NCBI GenBank assembly: GCA_964440345.1
Contig: CAYTSA010000002.1
Coordinates: forward strand, 1 to 64,000
Direction: 5' to 3'
From: CAYTSA01 sp964440345
GTDB taxonomy: Bacteria; Desulfobacterota; Desulfovibrionia; Desulfovibrionales; Desulfovibrionaceae
Length of the DNA: 64,000 nucleotides
Numbering within the stretch: the stretch's first letter is position 1; each line of letters opens with the position of its first letter. Made by a program: the position numbers and the translations under genes. Below the pieces are notes generated by a model, which was not told where the DNA came from, made no database searches, and worked only from the letters and a program-made list of their open reading frames with translations. Positions 16,961 to 25,999 of this stretch are shown piece after piece.

Positions 16961-17713
16961 TTACAAGTACTTTGCCATTATTTTATCATAGATGCCTTTT
17001 TCTTTGATCCTTTTTAAACCTTCATTGAATTTTTGCAGAAGCTCTTCAGAGTCAGGATGCGCTTTGGAAAACATTAAATGCATTGTCCCGTCTTTCAGCG
17101 ATGTTATTGAGCTGTCAAACTTATGCATTTCATTAGGGTACAGCTTTTTAATCATGTGCCACCCCACCAATTTATCATCAGAAAAAATATCAATGCGGTC
17201 CATGTAGAGTTTTTTCACCAGGCTGTCCAAGCTCGTGGAGTAGTCAGCTTTTACGCCGGCTTCCTTGTACATTTCGTCGTAATAATACCCCTGAATGCCG
17301 CCCACACGCAGTCCTTTGACATCCTCAAGCGAAGCAAAATCCCAGTTTCCCATTTTTTCTTTCATGTAGAAAAACGGGGATTCAGATGTGTACACAGGGT
17401 CGGAAAACAGAGCCCAATTTTCCCGCTCCTCAGTGGAATACCACAGCGTGGAGCACACCGCCTCGCCGCTTTCTATCATTTTGGCGATCCGGGCCCAGGG
17501 CATGAACGTGAACGCAGGCTCAACGCCAGCTTCCAAAAAGGCGTAGGACACCACTTCGTTGGCCACCCCGTAGCCTTGCATTTTTTCCCCGGTGTAGGGT
17601 TCCCACTCGCCAGTGATCACCTTCACAGTAACCGGGTCTGCAGCCTGAACAGACTGAACAGAGCCAATAACTACGCATACGCATGCCAGGAACAGAATTA
17701 TTTTGCCGTACAT
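16961..17713 (-). CDS. Amino-acid-type periplasmic solute-binding protein (SBP_bac_3)
   Basis: The 250-residue protein has a Sec signal peptide (YGKIILFLACVCVVIGSVQSVQA-A) and a family-3 binding domain: VITGEWEPYTG at the start, FMPWARIAKMIESGEAVCS, then LEDVKGLRVGGIQGYYY and a C-terminal LQKFNEGLKRIKEKGIYDKI. These bind amino acids or small organic ions in the periplasm, for ABC importers, chemoreceptors or sensor kinases. The ATG at 17713 has GGAGG about 9 bases upstream; a longer upstream extension lacks signal character. It is isolated, with no permease or ATPase gene. A related but divergent protein is encoded at 34975-35694. Confidence 0.85.
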   Translation of the reverse strand: MYGKIILFLACVCVVIGSVQSVQAADPVTVKVITGEWEPYTGEKMQGYGVANEVVSYAFLEAGVEPAFTFMPWARIAKMIESGEAVCSTLWYSTEERENWALFSDPVYTSESPFFYMKEKMGNWDFASLEDVKGLRVGGIQGYYYDEMYKEAGVKADYSTSLDSLVKKLYMDRIDIFSDDKLVGWHMIKKLYPNEMHKFDSSITSLKDGTMHLMFSKAHPDSEELLQKFNEGLKRIKEKGIYDKIMAKYL

Positions 17714-18123
17714 CGCGCGCCTCCAGAGTATGTTGTAATGTGAATGGAGTACTGATTCAGTATGGTGGTTTTCTACCAAACCAGGACACTGCTGCCGTTA
17801 CAAATGCACGACAGTTTTGTCGAATCTAGCAAACAAAACCTGGGCCAGACGCTGAAAATGGCAATGTTTCCCACATCGCGCATCAGGGTGTTGCACGTAT
17901 CGCCTTGAGACAACACTCGCTCCTGAAGCAATTTGCAATGGTTTTAGAAAAATGCATTAGAAAATCTACACATTATCAATGGCAAAGTGTTCTACTGAGC
18001 CTTGACTGCAACCGATTGCGCCAGCATGATGCCGTCACACCCCGACGCCTCTCTTTGCGTTGCGCCTAGAGCATTTCACTCGTTAAATACTATAGAGACC
18101 CGTACATCTACTGAAAGGCAGAC
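17714..18123. other. Intergenic region with a 28-base repeat remnant
   Basis: This 410-base gap separates the divergent binding-protein and EamA genes. It is AT-rich in 17930-18000. The only structure I can assign is the short repeat at 18068-18095, described separately. No convincing promoter pair was found on either strand. Confidence 0.5.
18068..18095 (+). repeat. Internally deleted copy of a dispersed intergenic repeat
   Basis: AGAGCATTTCA followed directly by CTCGTTAAATACTATAG matches the two ends of the longer repeats at 34556-34673 and 62025-62145, joined together. In those copies the ends are AGAGCATT... and ATTTCAATCGTTAAATGC-ATAG. The fusion point is at an ATTTCA direct repeat, consistent with deletion by slippage or recombination. 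Confidence 0.6.
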
Positions 18124-18972
18124 ATGGACACCAACCACTTACTCACAGTCTTTTGCGGCCTGGCTTCCGCTCTGGTTTGGGGCATGGGAGACTTCAGCGG
18201 CGGCCTGGCCGCCAAAAGAACGCACGTTCTTGCGGTCTTATTCACCGCCCAGGGCGCTGGGGCAATTATGCTGACCGTGCTGGCCCTGGCAACAGGCGAA
18301 TCGTTGCCGCACTCGGGCAACATTGCTCTTGGCGCGGCTGCAGGCTTGTGCGGCGTGGTAGGACTGGGGGCGTTTTACCAGGGTCTAGCCTGCGGCCGCA
18401 TGGGGGTGGTGGCGCCGTTGTCAGCGGTTCTGGCTGCAGCCGTGCCGGTGCTGGTCGCCGCGTTTGCGGAGGGCTTGCCGGCCCTGTCCACCCTGTGCGG
18501 ATTTGGCCTGGCTGGCGTTTCCGTGTGGCTGCTCACAGCTTCCCCAGGCGGACGGGCCGGCAAGCAAGAATTATTCTACGCCCTTATTGCCGGCGTCGGT
18601 TTTGCCCTGTTTTTCATCATCGTGGACCAGGTAAGCGATGAAAGCCTGTTCTGGCCCCTGGTGGCGGCCCGCTGCACGGCCCTGGCGCTTGTGGGCTTGT
18701 TTACCGCTGTGCGCACGCCTGAAACCGGGCTTTCCCTGGGCCCGGGAGTACTGCCCGTCACTTTGGCCTGCGGCGTTTTCGACGCCGGGGGCAATGCTCT
18801 GTACGCCGCCGCGGCCTCCTATGGCCGGCTGGACGTGGCCGTTGTCACCTCAGGCCTGTACCCGGCGTCCACGGTCTTGCTGGCCGCCATAGTGCTCAAG
18901 GAACGGCTGGTCAAACGCCAATGGATGGGCGTTGCCGCCGCTTTAGTCGCTTTGACGCTTATCGCCGCTTGA
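18124..18972 (+). CDS. EamA/DMT-superfamily membrane transporter
   Basis: The 282-residue protein is built of about ten hydrophobic helices in two repeats of five, the layout of EamA (drug/metabolite exporter) proteins. Each half begins with the typical acidic/aromatic turn: SALVWGMGDFSGGLAAKR at the start and LIAGVGFALFFIIVDQ in the second half. Each half closes with a pro-rich exit helix; the second reads TVLLAAIVLKERL.KRQW.G. Family members move metabolites or amino acids across the inner membrane, commonly outward; the substrate cannot be told from sequence. The ATG at 18124 has an AAAGGCAG site. It is convergent with etfA, 36 bases apart. Confidence 0.85.
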   Translation: MDTNHLLTVFCGLASALVWGMGDFSGGLAAKRTHVLAVLFTAQGAGAIMLTVLALATGESLPHSGNIALGAAAGLCGVVGLGAFYQGLACGRMGVVAPLSAVLAAAVPVLVAAFAEGLPALSTLCGFGLAGVSVWLLTASPGGRAGKQELFYALIAGVGFALFFIIVDQVSDESLFWPLVAARCTALALVGLFTAVRTPETGLSLGPGVLPVTLACGVFDAGGNALYAAAASYGRLDVAVVTSGLYPASTVLLAAIVLKERLVKRQWMGVAAALVALTLIAA

Positions 18973-19008
18973 AAAGCCCCCGCGTGCGTTTGCAGCAGGC
19001 AAGGTCTG

Positions 19009-20031
19009 CTACAGCAGCTTGTTCACCTCTTCGAGCACAGCAAAGGCGTCGGCCACGTAGAGCACGTCGGCCTTGCTTTGAGCCCAGCCGCAGTTGGCGT
19101 CCAGGTTAATGGCCCGGCGCTCGGTGATGAACCGCCAGCCCACCACATGGGGCTCTTCGCCGTGGCAGCAGGCGGCCAACCCTTTGTTGTGACGCGGGGT
19201 GGAGCCCGTCTGGCCCACCTGGTGCAAGTGCGAAAGGAAGGAAATAACCTGCTGGCCCTCGCCGCTGATGTCTACCAGCGATTTGGACGAGCCCAGGGAA
19301 GCCCCGGATTTGTCCAGGAAGTCCTTGATGAGCGTTTCGGCCTTATCCACGTAGGTCTGACCGTCAGCTTGTTTCTTGGTCCAGCCGGCGCCAGCCACTA
19401 GCAGCGTTTCTGCGTCTGGCCGGATGGTCTGGGCGTCAGCGTCAGGCTTGCGGATTTCCTTCACTGTGGTGCGGGTGTCCTTGTCGCCCAGTTCGCAGGC
19501 AACGTCCGTCACGGTTGCGGTTCCCGGCTCGCCATGCCAGGGCGTCTGCGAGCCAGGCGCCAGAGTGATGACCCAGGGCCGCTGCTCGCGGCTCAGCTTA
19601 GCGTACATGCGCTGGCGGTAGTACCAGCGGGTGACCTGCACAATTCCGTCGGCAGCCTGGACCGCGGTGCAGTTGGCGTCCACGCGGCCGCCGGCCCGTT
19701 GCGCTGCGCCGGGCAGGGCGCGGCTAATGCGGGACGTGGCCGCGGCAATGACTATGCCAGCCTCCGAAGCGGCCATGCAGGCTTCCGCAGCCAGCGAATC
19801 AGTGCCGTAGCGAGGCTGGGCAAAGGCGCCGCCGGTCAGGGCGTAGATGGTCTTGGGGCGGCAGTTGGTCAGCGAGGTGGCCGCGTCCGGGGTCTGGCCG
19901 CCAACCAGGGCCACGTCAAACGTGGTCCCGAGTTCCCCGGCCAGAGTCTTGCCGGCGTTTACTGCTTCCAGGGCCGGCTTGGCCAAGCTCCCATCCGGAT
20001 CGGTAAAAGCAAAAACAAGTATGGTGTCCAT
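19009..20031 (-). CDS. etfA: Electron transfer flavoprotein, alpha subunit (FixB/EtfA)
   Basis: The 340-residue protein has the N-terminal ETF domain (MDTILVFAFTDPDGSL..ALEAVNAG) and the C-terminal FAD-binding domain, with LLVAGAGW in place of the usual VSGGRG, then the G-S-T-P...GWRFITERRAINLDANCGWAQSKADVLYVADAF block that covers the FAD. ETF takes electrons from acyl-CoA dehydrogenases or related flavoenzymes and hands them to ETF:quinone oxidoreductase. The start at 20031 has an AAAAAGGAC site; the frame is open further up without homology. It closes the four-gene operon. The FAD-domain sequence is noticeably divergent from mitochondrial-type ETF alpha. Confidence 0.85.
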   Translation of the reverse strand: MDTILVFAFTDPDGSLAKPALEAVNAGKTLAGELGTTFDVALVGGQTPDAATSLTNCRPKTIYALTGGAFAQPRYGTDSLAAEACMAASEAGIVIAAATSRISRALPGAAQRAGGRVDANCTAVQAADGIVQVTRWYYRQRMYAKLSREQRPWVITLAPGSQTPWHGEPGTATVTDVACELGDKDTRTTVKEIRKPDADAQTIRPDAETLLVAGAGWTKKQADGQTYVDKAETLIKDFLDKSGASLGSSKSLVDISGEGQQVISFLSHLHQVGQTGSTPRHNKGLAACCHGEEPHVVGWRFITERRAINLDANCGWAQSKADVLYVADAFAVLEEVNKLL

Positions 20032-20130
20032 AGCATGGTCCTTTTTCAGTACTGTTATGACAGCCGCGCTACGCGGGCCCGAAAAAACCAGTGGTAGATT
20101 GTTCCCCCGGCAAAACCACAATCTCTGCTA

Positions 20131-20937
20131 TTATCCGCGCATCCACTCGGCGATTTCCTTGGCTATTTCCGCGGCCGGCATGTCTTTGACCACCCGGGTT
20201 TCACGCTGCGCCGAGGGCAGCGAGACTTCGGCAAAAATCACGCTCTGGGCGCCGATCTGGGCTGGCTGCGCCTTTTGCAACGCGGGCATGACCGTGCGCA
20301 TGTTCACCATGCCCACTTGGGGGTTGTTGGGCGGTTCGGGCAACGACCCGGTAGCCCAGCCCAGGGCGGCCGGCGGGCCGGCTACTTCGGATATCTGGTA
20401 GGCGCCGCCTTCCACGCGCTCCATAATTTCCATGGAGCCGTCGGCGTTCAGCGTCAGCTTGTCCACGCCCTGGAACACGTCGCGTACGCCTAGCATTTCA
20501 GCCAGAATCTGCAGGGTGGCGCCGGCCCCGCGCGAGGCGGATTGCCAGCCGCCAAAGAGCAGCAGCTTGGACATGTCCAGGCCGTCGATGTTCTTGATGA
20601 CGGCGGCCAAGGCCTCAGCCGTCTCGAAGCAGTCGGTGAAGCCGGAGGCCGAACCGTCGGCCGCGGCCAGCTCAAAGGGGACCTTCTGGGCCATTTGCAT
20701 CATGACCTGCTGCAGCTTGGCCTTGGGACTCAGGCTGGCCAGCCAGACCCGGCAGCCTTCGTTGTTCTTGGCCAGATTCGCGGCTTCGTAAAGGGAGTGG
20801 GCGGCCCAGGGGTCCAGCACGGCCGGGAGCATCATTTCATTTTTCAGGGCCGGTCCCTGGGGGCCTGTTGTGGGCTCCAGGGTCTGCAGGGGGTCTGGGA
20901 CCACGGCCCCGCAAACGACGACATGCAATTCGCTCAT
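20131..20937 (-). CDS. etfB: Electron transfer flavoprotein, beta subunit (FixA/EtfB)
   Basis: The 268-residue protein follows the ETF beta pattern: LHVVVCGAVVPDPLQTLEP at the start, NEMMLPAVLDPWAAHSLYEAANLAK, the nucleotide-region GCRVWLASLSPKAKLQQVMMQMAQK, then SRGAGATLQILAEMLG and a C-terminal arm that wraps the alpha subunit. It would hold AMP or, in bifurcating ETFs, a second FAD. The spacing to etfA is 99 bases, wider than the other gaps in this operon. The upstream gap to fixCX is 23 bases. The order beta-alpha matches usual ETF operons. Confidence 0.85.
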   Translation of the reverse strand: MSELHVVVCGAVVPDPLQTLEPTTGPQGPALKNEMMLPAVLDPWAAHSLYEAANLAKNNEGCRVWLASLSPKAKLQQVMMQMAQKVPFELAAADGSASGFTDCFETAEALAAVIKNIDGLDMSKLLLFGGWQSASRGAGATLQILAEMLGVRDVFQGVDKLTLNADGSMEIMERVEGGAYQISEVAGPPAALGWATGSLPEPPNNPQVGMVNMRTVMPALQKAQPAQIGAQSVIFAEVSLPSAQRETRVVKDMPAAEIAKEIAEWMRG

Positions 20938-20960
20938 GACGCTATCCTCACGTATTTATG

Positions 20961-22811
20961 TTAGTTTTCAGCAGAGTGGAGTCCGCCTGCGCCGGCGGTG
21001 AACTCCACGTTGGATTGCTTCGGGTCCCCGGGCCGGGATTTGGAACAGTTCCACAAACAGACGCCGCAATGGACGCACTTTTCCCGGTCAAAGAGGGGCG
21101 GACCGTCTTCTGGGTTGGCGGTAATGGCCTGGCCGGAGCAAGCTTCGATGCAGACCTGTTCCTTGCAGCCGCGGCAGATGGTCTCATCCACAAAACGCAC
21201 ATGGTCAGCATAGCCGGGAGGGGCCTGAACCTTGCCGCCCATGAGCAGAGCGTCCTGGTGCGACATGAACAACTTACCGTCGTACGGTATGGCCGGCCAG
21301 CCTGCGGCGTCCATGAGCGCGCCGTGCAGGGACTGTCCTTTGGCCTTGCACCCGGCCCGGATGCGGGCAATTTCAGAAGGCTCCAGCCGGCCGCGGAAAA
21401 ACTCCTCCACTGTGGGGATGCGCTTGTGGGCCAGTCGGGAGTCCCCGGGCCAGTTTATCCGGCCCTTGGAAAAGCCGGACAGGGCCATACCCAATAAGCC
21501 CTCCATGACGCTGCCGCCAAAGCCTTCGCGGGCCTTGGCCGCTTCCTGGGCTTCGCGCTCCAACCGGCTGTCCCGGCGGCGGCGGACATAGGCTGCGTCC
21601 AGGTTCTGTTTGGTAAAGTCCTTGCCTGAGGCCAGCAGCTCAATAACAGCCTGGCCGAGAAGCACGCCGGAAAGCCAAGCCTCGTCCACGCCAGAGCCCG
21701 TGAGCACGTTGGTGGTTCCAGAGCCTTCGCCGATGCGGGCAAAGCCGTCGCCCACCAGCCAGGGTTCGCCTGCCTTGCCGGATTCGCCCAGGGTCTTGGC
21801 GCCCCAGGAACGCAGGGCGCCGCCATCCAAATGCTGGTGAATATACGGATGCAGCATCCAGTGCTGCAGATAGCGGTAGGCCGTACGCACCGGGCTGTCG
21901 AACCAGGAAGGCACGAATATGCCCAGGGAAGCCAGCCGGTCCGGATAGACGTACATGAAGCCGAAAATCTCAGGCTCTGGGTAGCCCAAAGTATGCAGCA
22001 CAGTTCCGGGCAGCAGCGGACAATTTTCCGGCAGCTCCACTACGGCCTTCATGCCCACGGCCCAGTCCTTTTTGGCGTGGCCCGGGGGCATGCCCAGCTT
22101 CTGGTCCAGCTTGCGGCCCACCGGCCCCACCGGCCCGTCGCCCACCACGGTTAACCGGGCCTTGATGTCCATGCCCGGCATAAAGCCGGCCTCGGGAGCG
22201 CCCTGCTTGTCCACCCCCTGGTCGGTCAAGCGGACGCCGACCACCCTGCTCCCATCAAAAAGCGGCTCGGAAACCGGCGTGCCCGGCCAGACCTGGACGA
22301 GGCCGGCGGCCATAAGGTCCGCGCCCGCCCACTGCATGAACTGGCCCAGGCCCAGCACCCAACCGTCGTGCTTTTTCAGAAAGTCCGGGATATATGGCAG
22401 TTCGAAGGCCTGTTTTTTGGCCAGCAGCTTCATGGGCGCTTCGACGGCGCGCAGAGACTTGGGCTTGCGGCTGACGCCGTGCGGGTCGAGCAGATAGACC
22501 ACTTTTTCGCCGGCAACCGGGCTGGCCATGGGCAAGGACTCCGGGGTCAGCTCCGGGAAGCTGGCCTTGATGGCCCGGGCCCGGGTGACCACGCCGGAGA
22601 CGCCAAAGCCCAGGTCGTCCGCCCGTTCGTAGCAGATGACTTGGGGCGGCATGCCGGGCATGGCCGTGGATTCGGCCACCGGGGTTCCGCCGTCTTTGAC
22701 CAGACCGCGGGACAAAGTGGTCAGAAAGCCGGCCATGGCCGGGCCAAAGCCTACGCAGGCGATGTCTACATCCATCGATTGACGGGGAGGCTGCAGTGCG
22801 TCGTTGCTCAT
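20961..22811 (-). CDS. FixC-FixX fusion: ETF:quinone oxidoreductase-like flavoprotein with C-terminal ferredoxin domain
   Basis: The 616-residue protein starts with an FAD Rossmann motif (DVDIACVGFGPAMAGFL) and continues as a FixC/geranylgeranyl-reductase-type flavoprotein (TVVGDGPVGPVGRKLD; GFARIGEGSGTTNVLTGSGVDEAW.SG near residue 360). The last 80 residues are a ferredoxin domain with CRGCKEQVCIEAC and CVHCGVCLWNC cysteine clusters. In the Fix system FixC and FixX are often separate; here they are joined, like mitochondrial ETF-QO. The role would be to pass electrons from ETF to the quinone pool. The ATG has a GGGGGAACC site and lies 9 bases after the ACAD stop. Confidence 0.85.
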   Translation of the reverse strand: MSNDALQPPRQSMDVDIACVGFGPAMAGFLTTLSRGLVKDGGTPVAESTAMPGMPPQVICYERADDLGFGVSGVVTRARAIKASFPELTPESLPMASPVAGEKVVYLLDPHGVSRKPKSLRAVEAPMKLLAKKQAFELPYIPDFLKKHDGWVLGLGQFMQWAGADLMAAGLVQVWPGTPVSEPLFDGSRVVGVRLTDQGVDKQGAPEAGFMPGMDIKARLTVVGDGPVGPVGRKLDQKLGMPPGHAKKDWAVGMKAVVELPENCPLLPGTVLHTLGYPEPEIFGFMYVYPDRLASLGIFVPSWFDSPVRTAYRYLQHWMLHPYIHQHLDGGALRSWGAKTLGESGKAGEPWLVGDGFARIGEGSGTTNVLTGSGVDEAWLSGVLLGQAVIELLASGKDFTKQNLDAAYVRRRRDSRLEREAQEAAKAREGFGGSVMEGLLGMALSGFSKGRINWPGDSRLAHKRIPTVEEFFRGRLEPSEIARIRAGCKAKGQSLHGALMDAAGWPAIPYDGKLFMSHQDALLMGGKVQAPPGYADHVRFVDETICRGCKEQVCIEACSGQAITANPEDGPPLFDREKCVHCGVCLWNCSKSRPGDPKQSNVEFTAGAGGLHSAEN

Positions 22812-22820
22812 TGGTTCCCC

Positions 22821-24884
22821 CTAGATCGGGTAGTCCTGGGTTTCCGGTATCATGACCGAGAGCAGAGCCTCGCCCGCCCGGTCCTTGGAGAGCCGGGAGC
22901 CGGCCATGGCGCACTCCACCGCCGCGCGCAGCTTGCCGAATTCAGCCACGCCGCCAAAAGGAGGCGGCGCCCCCTCGGATTGGCAGCAGGTTCCGCCGCA
23001 GTCAGGCACAGGAGCGTAACCGTAGACCAGCTCCGCGCAGATGCGGCTGGCCTCGCCCGCAGCCCGCGCAGCCTGCACGTGGCACAGGTCGGAGTAAAAT
23101 GTCATAAATCCTTCCAGGCCTTCGGCCACAGCCGGATTCATAGGCCCCTTTTCCTCCAGCTCAAGTACGTCGAGCATCAGATAGCGAGGTCCCAACAGCC
23201 AGCACAGGGCGTCAGCCATGGGAAAGGTGGCCCCGTGCCGCTTGGGATGGTAGAGCTTGCGGCCGTCTGGGTCCTTGGACTTTTGCAAATGCTCCAGGGT
23301 CCAGAGCCACAGCCGCAGCCCGGCCGCCAGCACGCAGGCCCCCAGGCCCGGCTTTTTCTCGCCCAGCCCGGCCAGCTCTTGTATCCAACCCTTGAGCAGG
23401 GCCAGAAAGACCGGGTCGACCATGGTGGCGGAAAGCTGCCGCCGCTGCACCGCCTCTGGCCCCTCGTAGATGGACTCCAGCTGCGTGTCCATCCATTTAT
23501 ACGGCAGAAATCCCGGGCAGTCCTCGGTAATGCCGTAGCCGCCCATTAGGCACAAAGCCTCGCGCATATAAGTCGCGGCCGTGCCGGTGTTCCACAGCTT
23601 CACCGCCGGGCAGAGCACGTTGGCCTCGGATGAGACGATCATGTACCGGACCATCAGCTCGTCCATGTTCTCGCCGGTCTCTATGGCGTGCACGGCTTCC
23701 TTGCTCTTGGCGCGGAAAAACTTTAGCTGGCCCTTGACGCCGGCAATTCCTTCGGCGGCCAGAAGCTGATCTTTCTCTTTTTCCAGGGGGTCCAGCAGGT
23801 CGAAGAGCCGCGCCGTCTCAAAACCCATGGAGGCGCCGGCCTCGCCCACGGCCCAAACTTCGATGAGCCGCTGCAGGGCGTCCTGCTTCTGCTGCAGGCC
23901 GTAATCGTAGCGGGGGCTTCCAGGCTGGGCTGCACTGCCGCCGCGGAACCGGCCGCGCTGGTAGCGAATGACCGGTTCAATGGCCGAAAGCAGCTTGGCG
24001 GAACTCATCAGGCCCACTGTGACCCGGGTGTGGCTGAAGACTGCTGCGATGATCTCGCTGTGGTTGTAGTTGGGTACGATGACCCCGTCCTTGATGGTGT
24101 ATCCGCCCACAATGCGGCTGGCCGGGACGGTGACGTTGATGACCGGGTCGTTAGTGGCGGAAAGCTGATGCACGAGCTTGAGGGTGGGCGAGCCGGGGTC
24201 GAAGGAGCCGGGGTCGTCCTTGTGCACGATGACCATGCAGGAGGAGCAGATACGCTCGTCGTCGGTGTCCACCGCCGCAGTGACAAAGTCTGCGAACTGC
24301 ATGTTGGTAATAAACCGGCCGCGCTTGTCCACTTGGAGCATGGGCTCGCCGCCTTCCTTCCACTCGGCCACGCGGACCTTGCCCGCCAGCACGCCGGTGT
24401 CCACGCCCACATAGGGCAACGGCTCTGTCAAAGCAAAGGCGCCGCGCCAGGCAGGACCGCATTCATTCTGGCCAGGCACGCACTGGCGCAGGTAATAGTT
24501 GCGCTGTTCTTCAGTGCCCCGCTCGTGAATGGGGGAAAGGGCCAGAAAGCCGGCCAGACTGGCTGTGGCCGCGCCAGCGTCCACCCAGGCCAGCTCAAAG
24601 GCGGCCAAGGCCAGGGCCAGGTTTTTGGGGCCTTCTATGTAACCGCCCTGCTCTGGGTCCATAAACACGGAAGTTATTCCAGCGGCGTCAAAGGCTTGGA
24701 ACATCTGTTCCTTTTCCGGCGTCCAGTCGTGCGTTTTGCGCTGACCGTCGGCCACCATGCGGGCCACCGAGGTCCGGGCCACAGAGCGCGAAGACTGAAC
24801 AAGCATTTGCAGATCAAATCGGTCGGCAAAGCGCCACATCAGTTGTCTGACGTCATCGCCGGGCAAGGTGCGAAGTGTTTCCAT
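22821..24884 (-). CDS. Large acyl-CoA dehydrogenase-family flavoprotein
   Basis: At 687 residues this is much longer than the usual 380. The ACAD core is clear: an all-helical N-domain with LSPIHERGTEEQRNYYL, the FAD/substrate region GAFALTEPLPYVGVDTG, a middle beta-domain, and the C-terminal LMGGYGITEDCP and ESIYEGPEAVQRRQL. The last motif keeps the glutamate at the catalytic-base position. About 180 extra C-terminal residues form helices and contain a Cys-rich stretch (PVPDCGGTCC). It would oxidise an acyl-CoA and reduce the ETF encoded downstream. The ATG at 24884 has an AGGAAGAG site. It is the first gene of the ACAD-FixCX-EtfB-EtfA operon. Substrate chain length cannot be read from the sequence. 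Confidence 0.85.
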   Translation of the reverse strand: METLRTLPGDDVRQLMWRFADRFDLQMLVQSSRSVARTSVARMVADGQRKTHDWTPEKEQMFQAFDAAGITSVFMDPEQGGYIEGPKNLALALAAFELAWVDAGAATASLAGFLALSPIHERGTEEQRNYYLRQCVPGQNECGPAWRGAFALTEPLPYVGVDTGVLAGKVRVAEWKEGGEPMLQVDKRGRFITNMQFADFVTAAVDTDDERICSSCMVIVHKDDPGSFDPGSPTLKLVHQLSATNDPVINVTVPASRIVGGYTIKDGVIVPNYNHSEIIAAVFSHTRVTVGLMSSAKLLSAIEPVIRYQRGRFRGGSAAQPGSPRYDYGLQQKQDALQRLIEVWAVGEAGASMGFETARLFDLLDPLEKEKDQLLAAEGIAGVKGQLKFFRAKSKEAVHAIETGENMDELMVRYMIVSSEANVLCPAVKLWNTGTAATYMREALCLMGGYGITEDCPGFLPYKWMDTQLESIYEGPEAVQRRQLSATMVDPVFLALLKGWIQELAGLGEKKPGLGACVLAAGLRLWLWTLEHLQKSKDPDGRKLYHPKRHGATFPMADALCWLLGPRYLMLDVLELEEKGPMNPAVAEGLEGFMTFYSDLCHVQAARAAGEASRICAELVYGYAPVPDCGGTCCQSEGAPPPFGGVAEFGKLRAAVECAMAGSRLSKDRAGEALLSVMIPETQDYPI

Positions 24885-24921
24885 GGTCTCTTCCTGATTG
24901 GGTTATTCGGTGTCTATATAT

Positions 24922-24951
24922 ATTATAAGGATGTGCTGCTGCACGTGGGAA
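24922..24951 (-). promoter_or_regulatory. Candidate promoter of the ACAD/ETF operon
   Basis: On the minus strand TTCCCA (24951-24946) and a perfect TATAAT (24927-24922) are 18 bases apart. The -10 box lies 37 bases upstream of the ACAD start. The -35 matches four of six consensus bases. Confidence 0.45.
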
Positions 24952-25028
24952 AGAATAGTTACGAGAAAGGGCCGGCCGGGTCAATGAAGGAATTGCGGCC
25001 GGCATACAAAGGCGCACATCATGAGGCG

Positions 25029-25889
25029 TCAGATTCTCATGGAAAGGCCCACGCCCGGGGTCCGGGCGGCCTGGGAAAGCAGCCTGGCCAGTGGCCCGCG
25101 CGGCCCTGGCCGCAGGGCCGACGCCCCCTGAAACCCCGGTTCTGCGTCCAGGGGCAGGGCCGGGTGGATGAGCTCCCGGGCTGCGTCAGTCTCGTCCTTA
25201 TGCTCCAGCAGCAGTCTGTAGCTGGGCTGCTTTCCAGCCTCGCGCGGGGCCAGCGCCCGGACCTCTGCGTCCCCCAGTTGGGGCAGCGTAAAAGACCACG
25301 TATACTGGTCCATAGCCTCGCCCTTGGTCAGCAGCAGCTCCTGGTCACGCGCTTCCGGCAGCAGCCAGGGCATGGCGAGCAGCCGGCCAGCGCCCGCGGC
25401 CTGCAACTGTGCGTTGAGGATTTCCACAGCCTTGGAGTAGCGTGAAAAACACTCGGCCGCTGCAGGGTTTTGCCGCAGCCAACGCGTGAATGCTTCTTGG
25501 CGATGAGCGGGAGAATTCTCATTCTCCACAGAAAACCCCTCCGCCACCGCGCATTCCAGGTTGGCCCGGGAGGTCCAGAACGAGGAGAGGGCGTCCAGCC
25601 GAACCACTTGGCCCTGGCCGGACGGGATGTGCTGCAGCACAATGTCCGGCTCCAGCTGCTTGACCAGAAAGATGAGCCGCGTTCCTGGCGCCGGCGGCGA
25701 CGGGATGGCGGCCAGCAGCTCCTGTCCTTCCACGTCCACCCAAGCCAGCTCGTCAGATTCCGCGCGCAGCAAACGGCCGTGCACCACGTCGCCCACGCGC
25801 CGCTGCTTGCGAAACGCTTTTCGACGAGCCGCCGCATCGCGGCTGGATGATCCTCCGGAACCGCCGGAGCCGTAGCCTGATATGCGCAT
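25029..25889 (-). CDS. Hypothetical protein at the end of the flagellar cluster
   Basis: The 286-residue protein starts with a Gly/Ser-rich, basic segment, then a small beta-rich region (VVHGRLLRAESDELAWVDVEGQELLA) that looks OB- or PilZ-like, and a C-terminal part with YTWSFTLPQLG and PSYRLLLEHKDETDAARELI. The last part faintly recalls the FliK hook-length C-domain, but I would not assign it. There is no signal peptide or membrane segment. The start codon at 25889 lacks a good ribosome site. It follows the flagellar genes on the same strand, so a flagellar role is possible from context alone. Confidence 0.6.
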   Translation of the reverse strand: MRISGYGSGGSGGSSSRDAAARRKAFRKQRRVGDVVHGRLLRAESDELAWVDVEGQELLAAIPSPPAPGTRLIFLVKQLEPDIVLQHIPSGQGQVVRLDALSSFWTSRANLECAVAEGFSVENENSPAHRQEAFTRWLRQNPAAAECFSRYSKAVEILNAQLQAAGAGRLLAMPWLLPEARDQELLLTKGEAMDQYTWSFTLPQLGDAEVRALAPREAGKQPSYRLLLEHKDETDAARELIHPALPLDAEPGFQGASALRPGPRGPLARLLSQAARTPGVGLSMRI

Positions 25890-25999
25890 GGAGGGCTCAT
25901 GAAGATTATATGTCCGTGGGGGAAACCTCTTGGACTCCCCCTTCCAGAACTTTCAACAACACCCGCGCTACGCGCGGCGGCGCCTGTGAGAATACACTA

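Noticed and set aside
22368..23549. 393-codon plus-strand frame opposite fixCX and the ACAD gene
   Set aside because: Antisense shadow; no recognisable domain and no ribosome site.
24030..25445. 471-codon plus-strand frame across the ACAD gene start and the next gene
   Set aside because: It is antisense to the strongly supported acyl-CoA dehydrogenase and crosses an intergenic promoter region. Composition is typical of an antisense shadow.
25907..25985. Region with GGGGGAAACC and GGACTCCCCC blocks between two flagellar-cluster genes
   Set aside because: It resembles intergenic phrases I associate with Desulfovibrio genomes, but there is no second copy in this window and no clear inverted structure, so I cannot support a repeat call.
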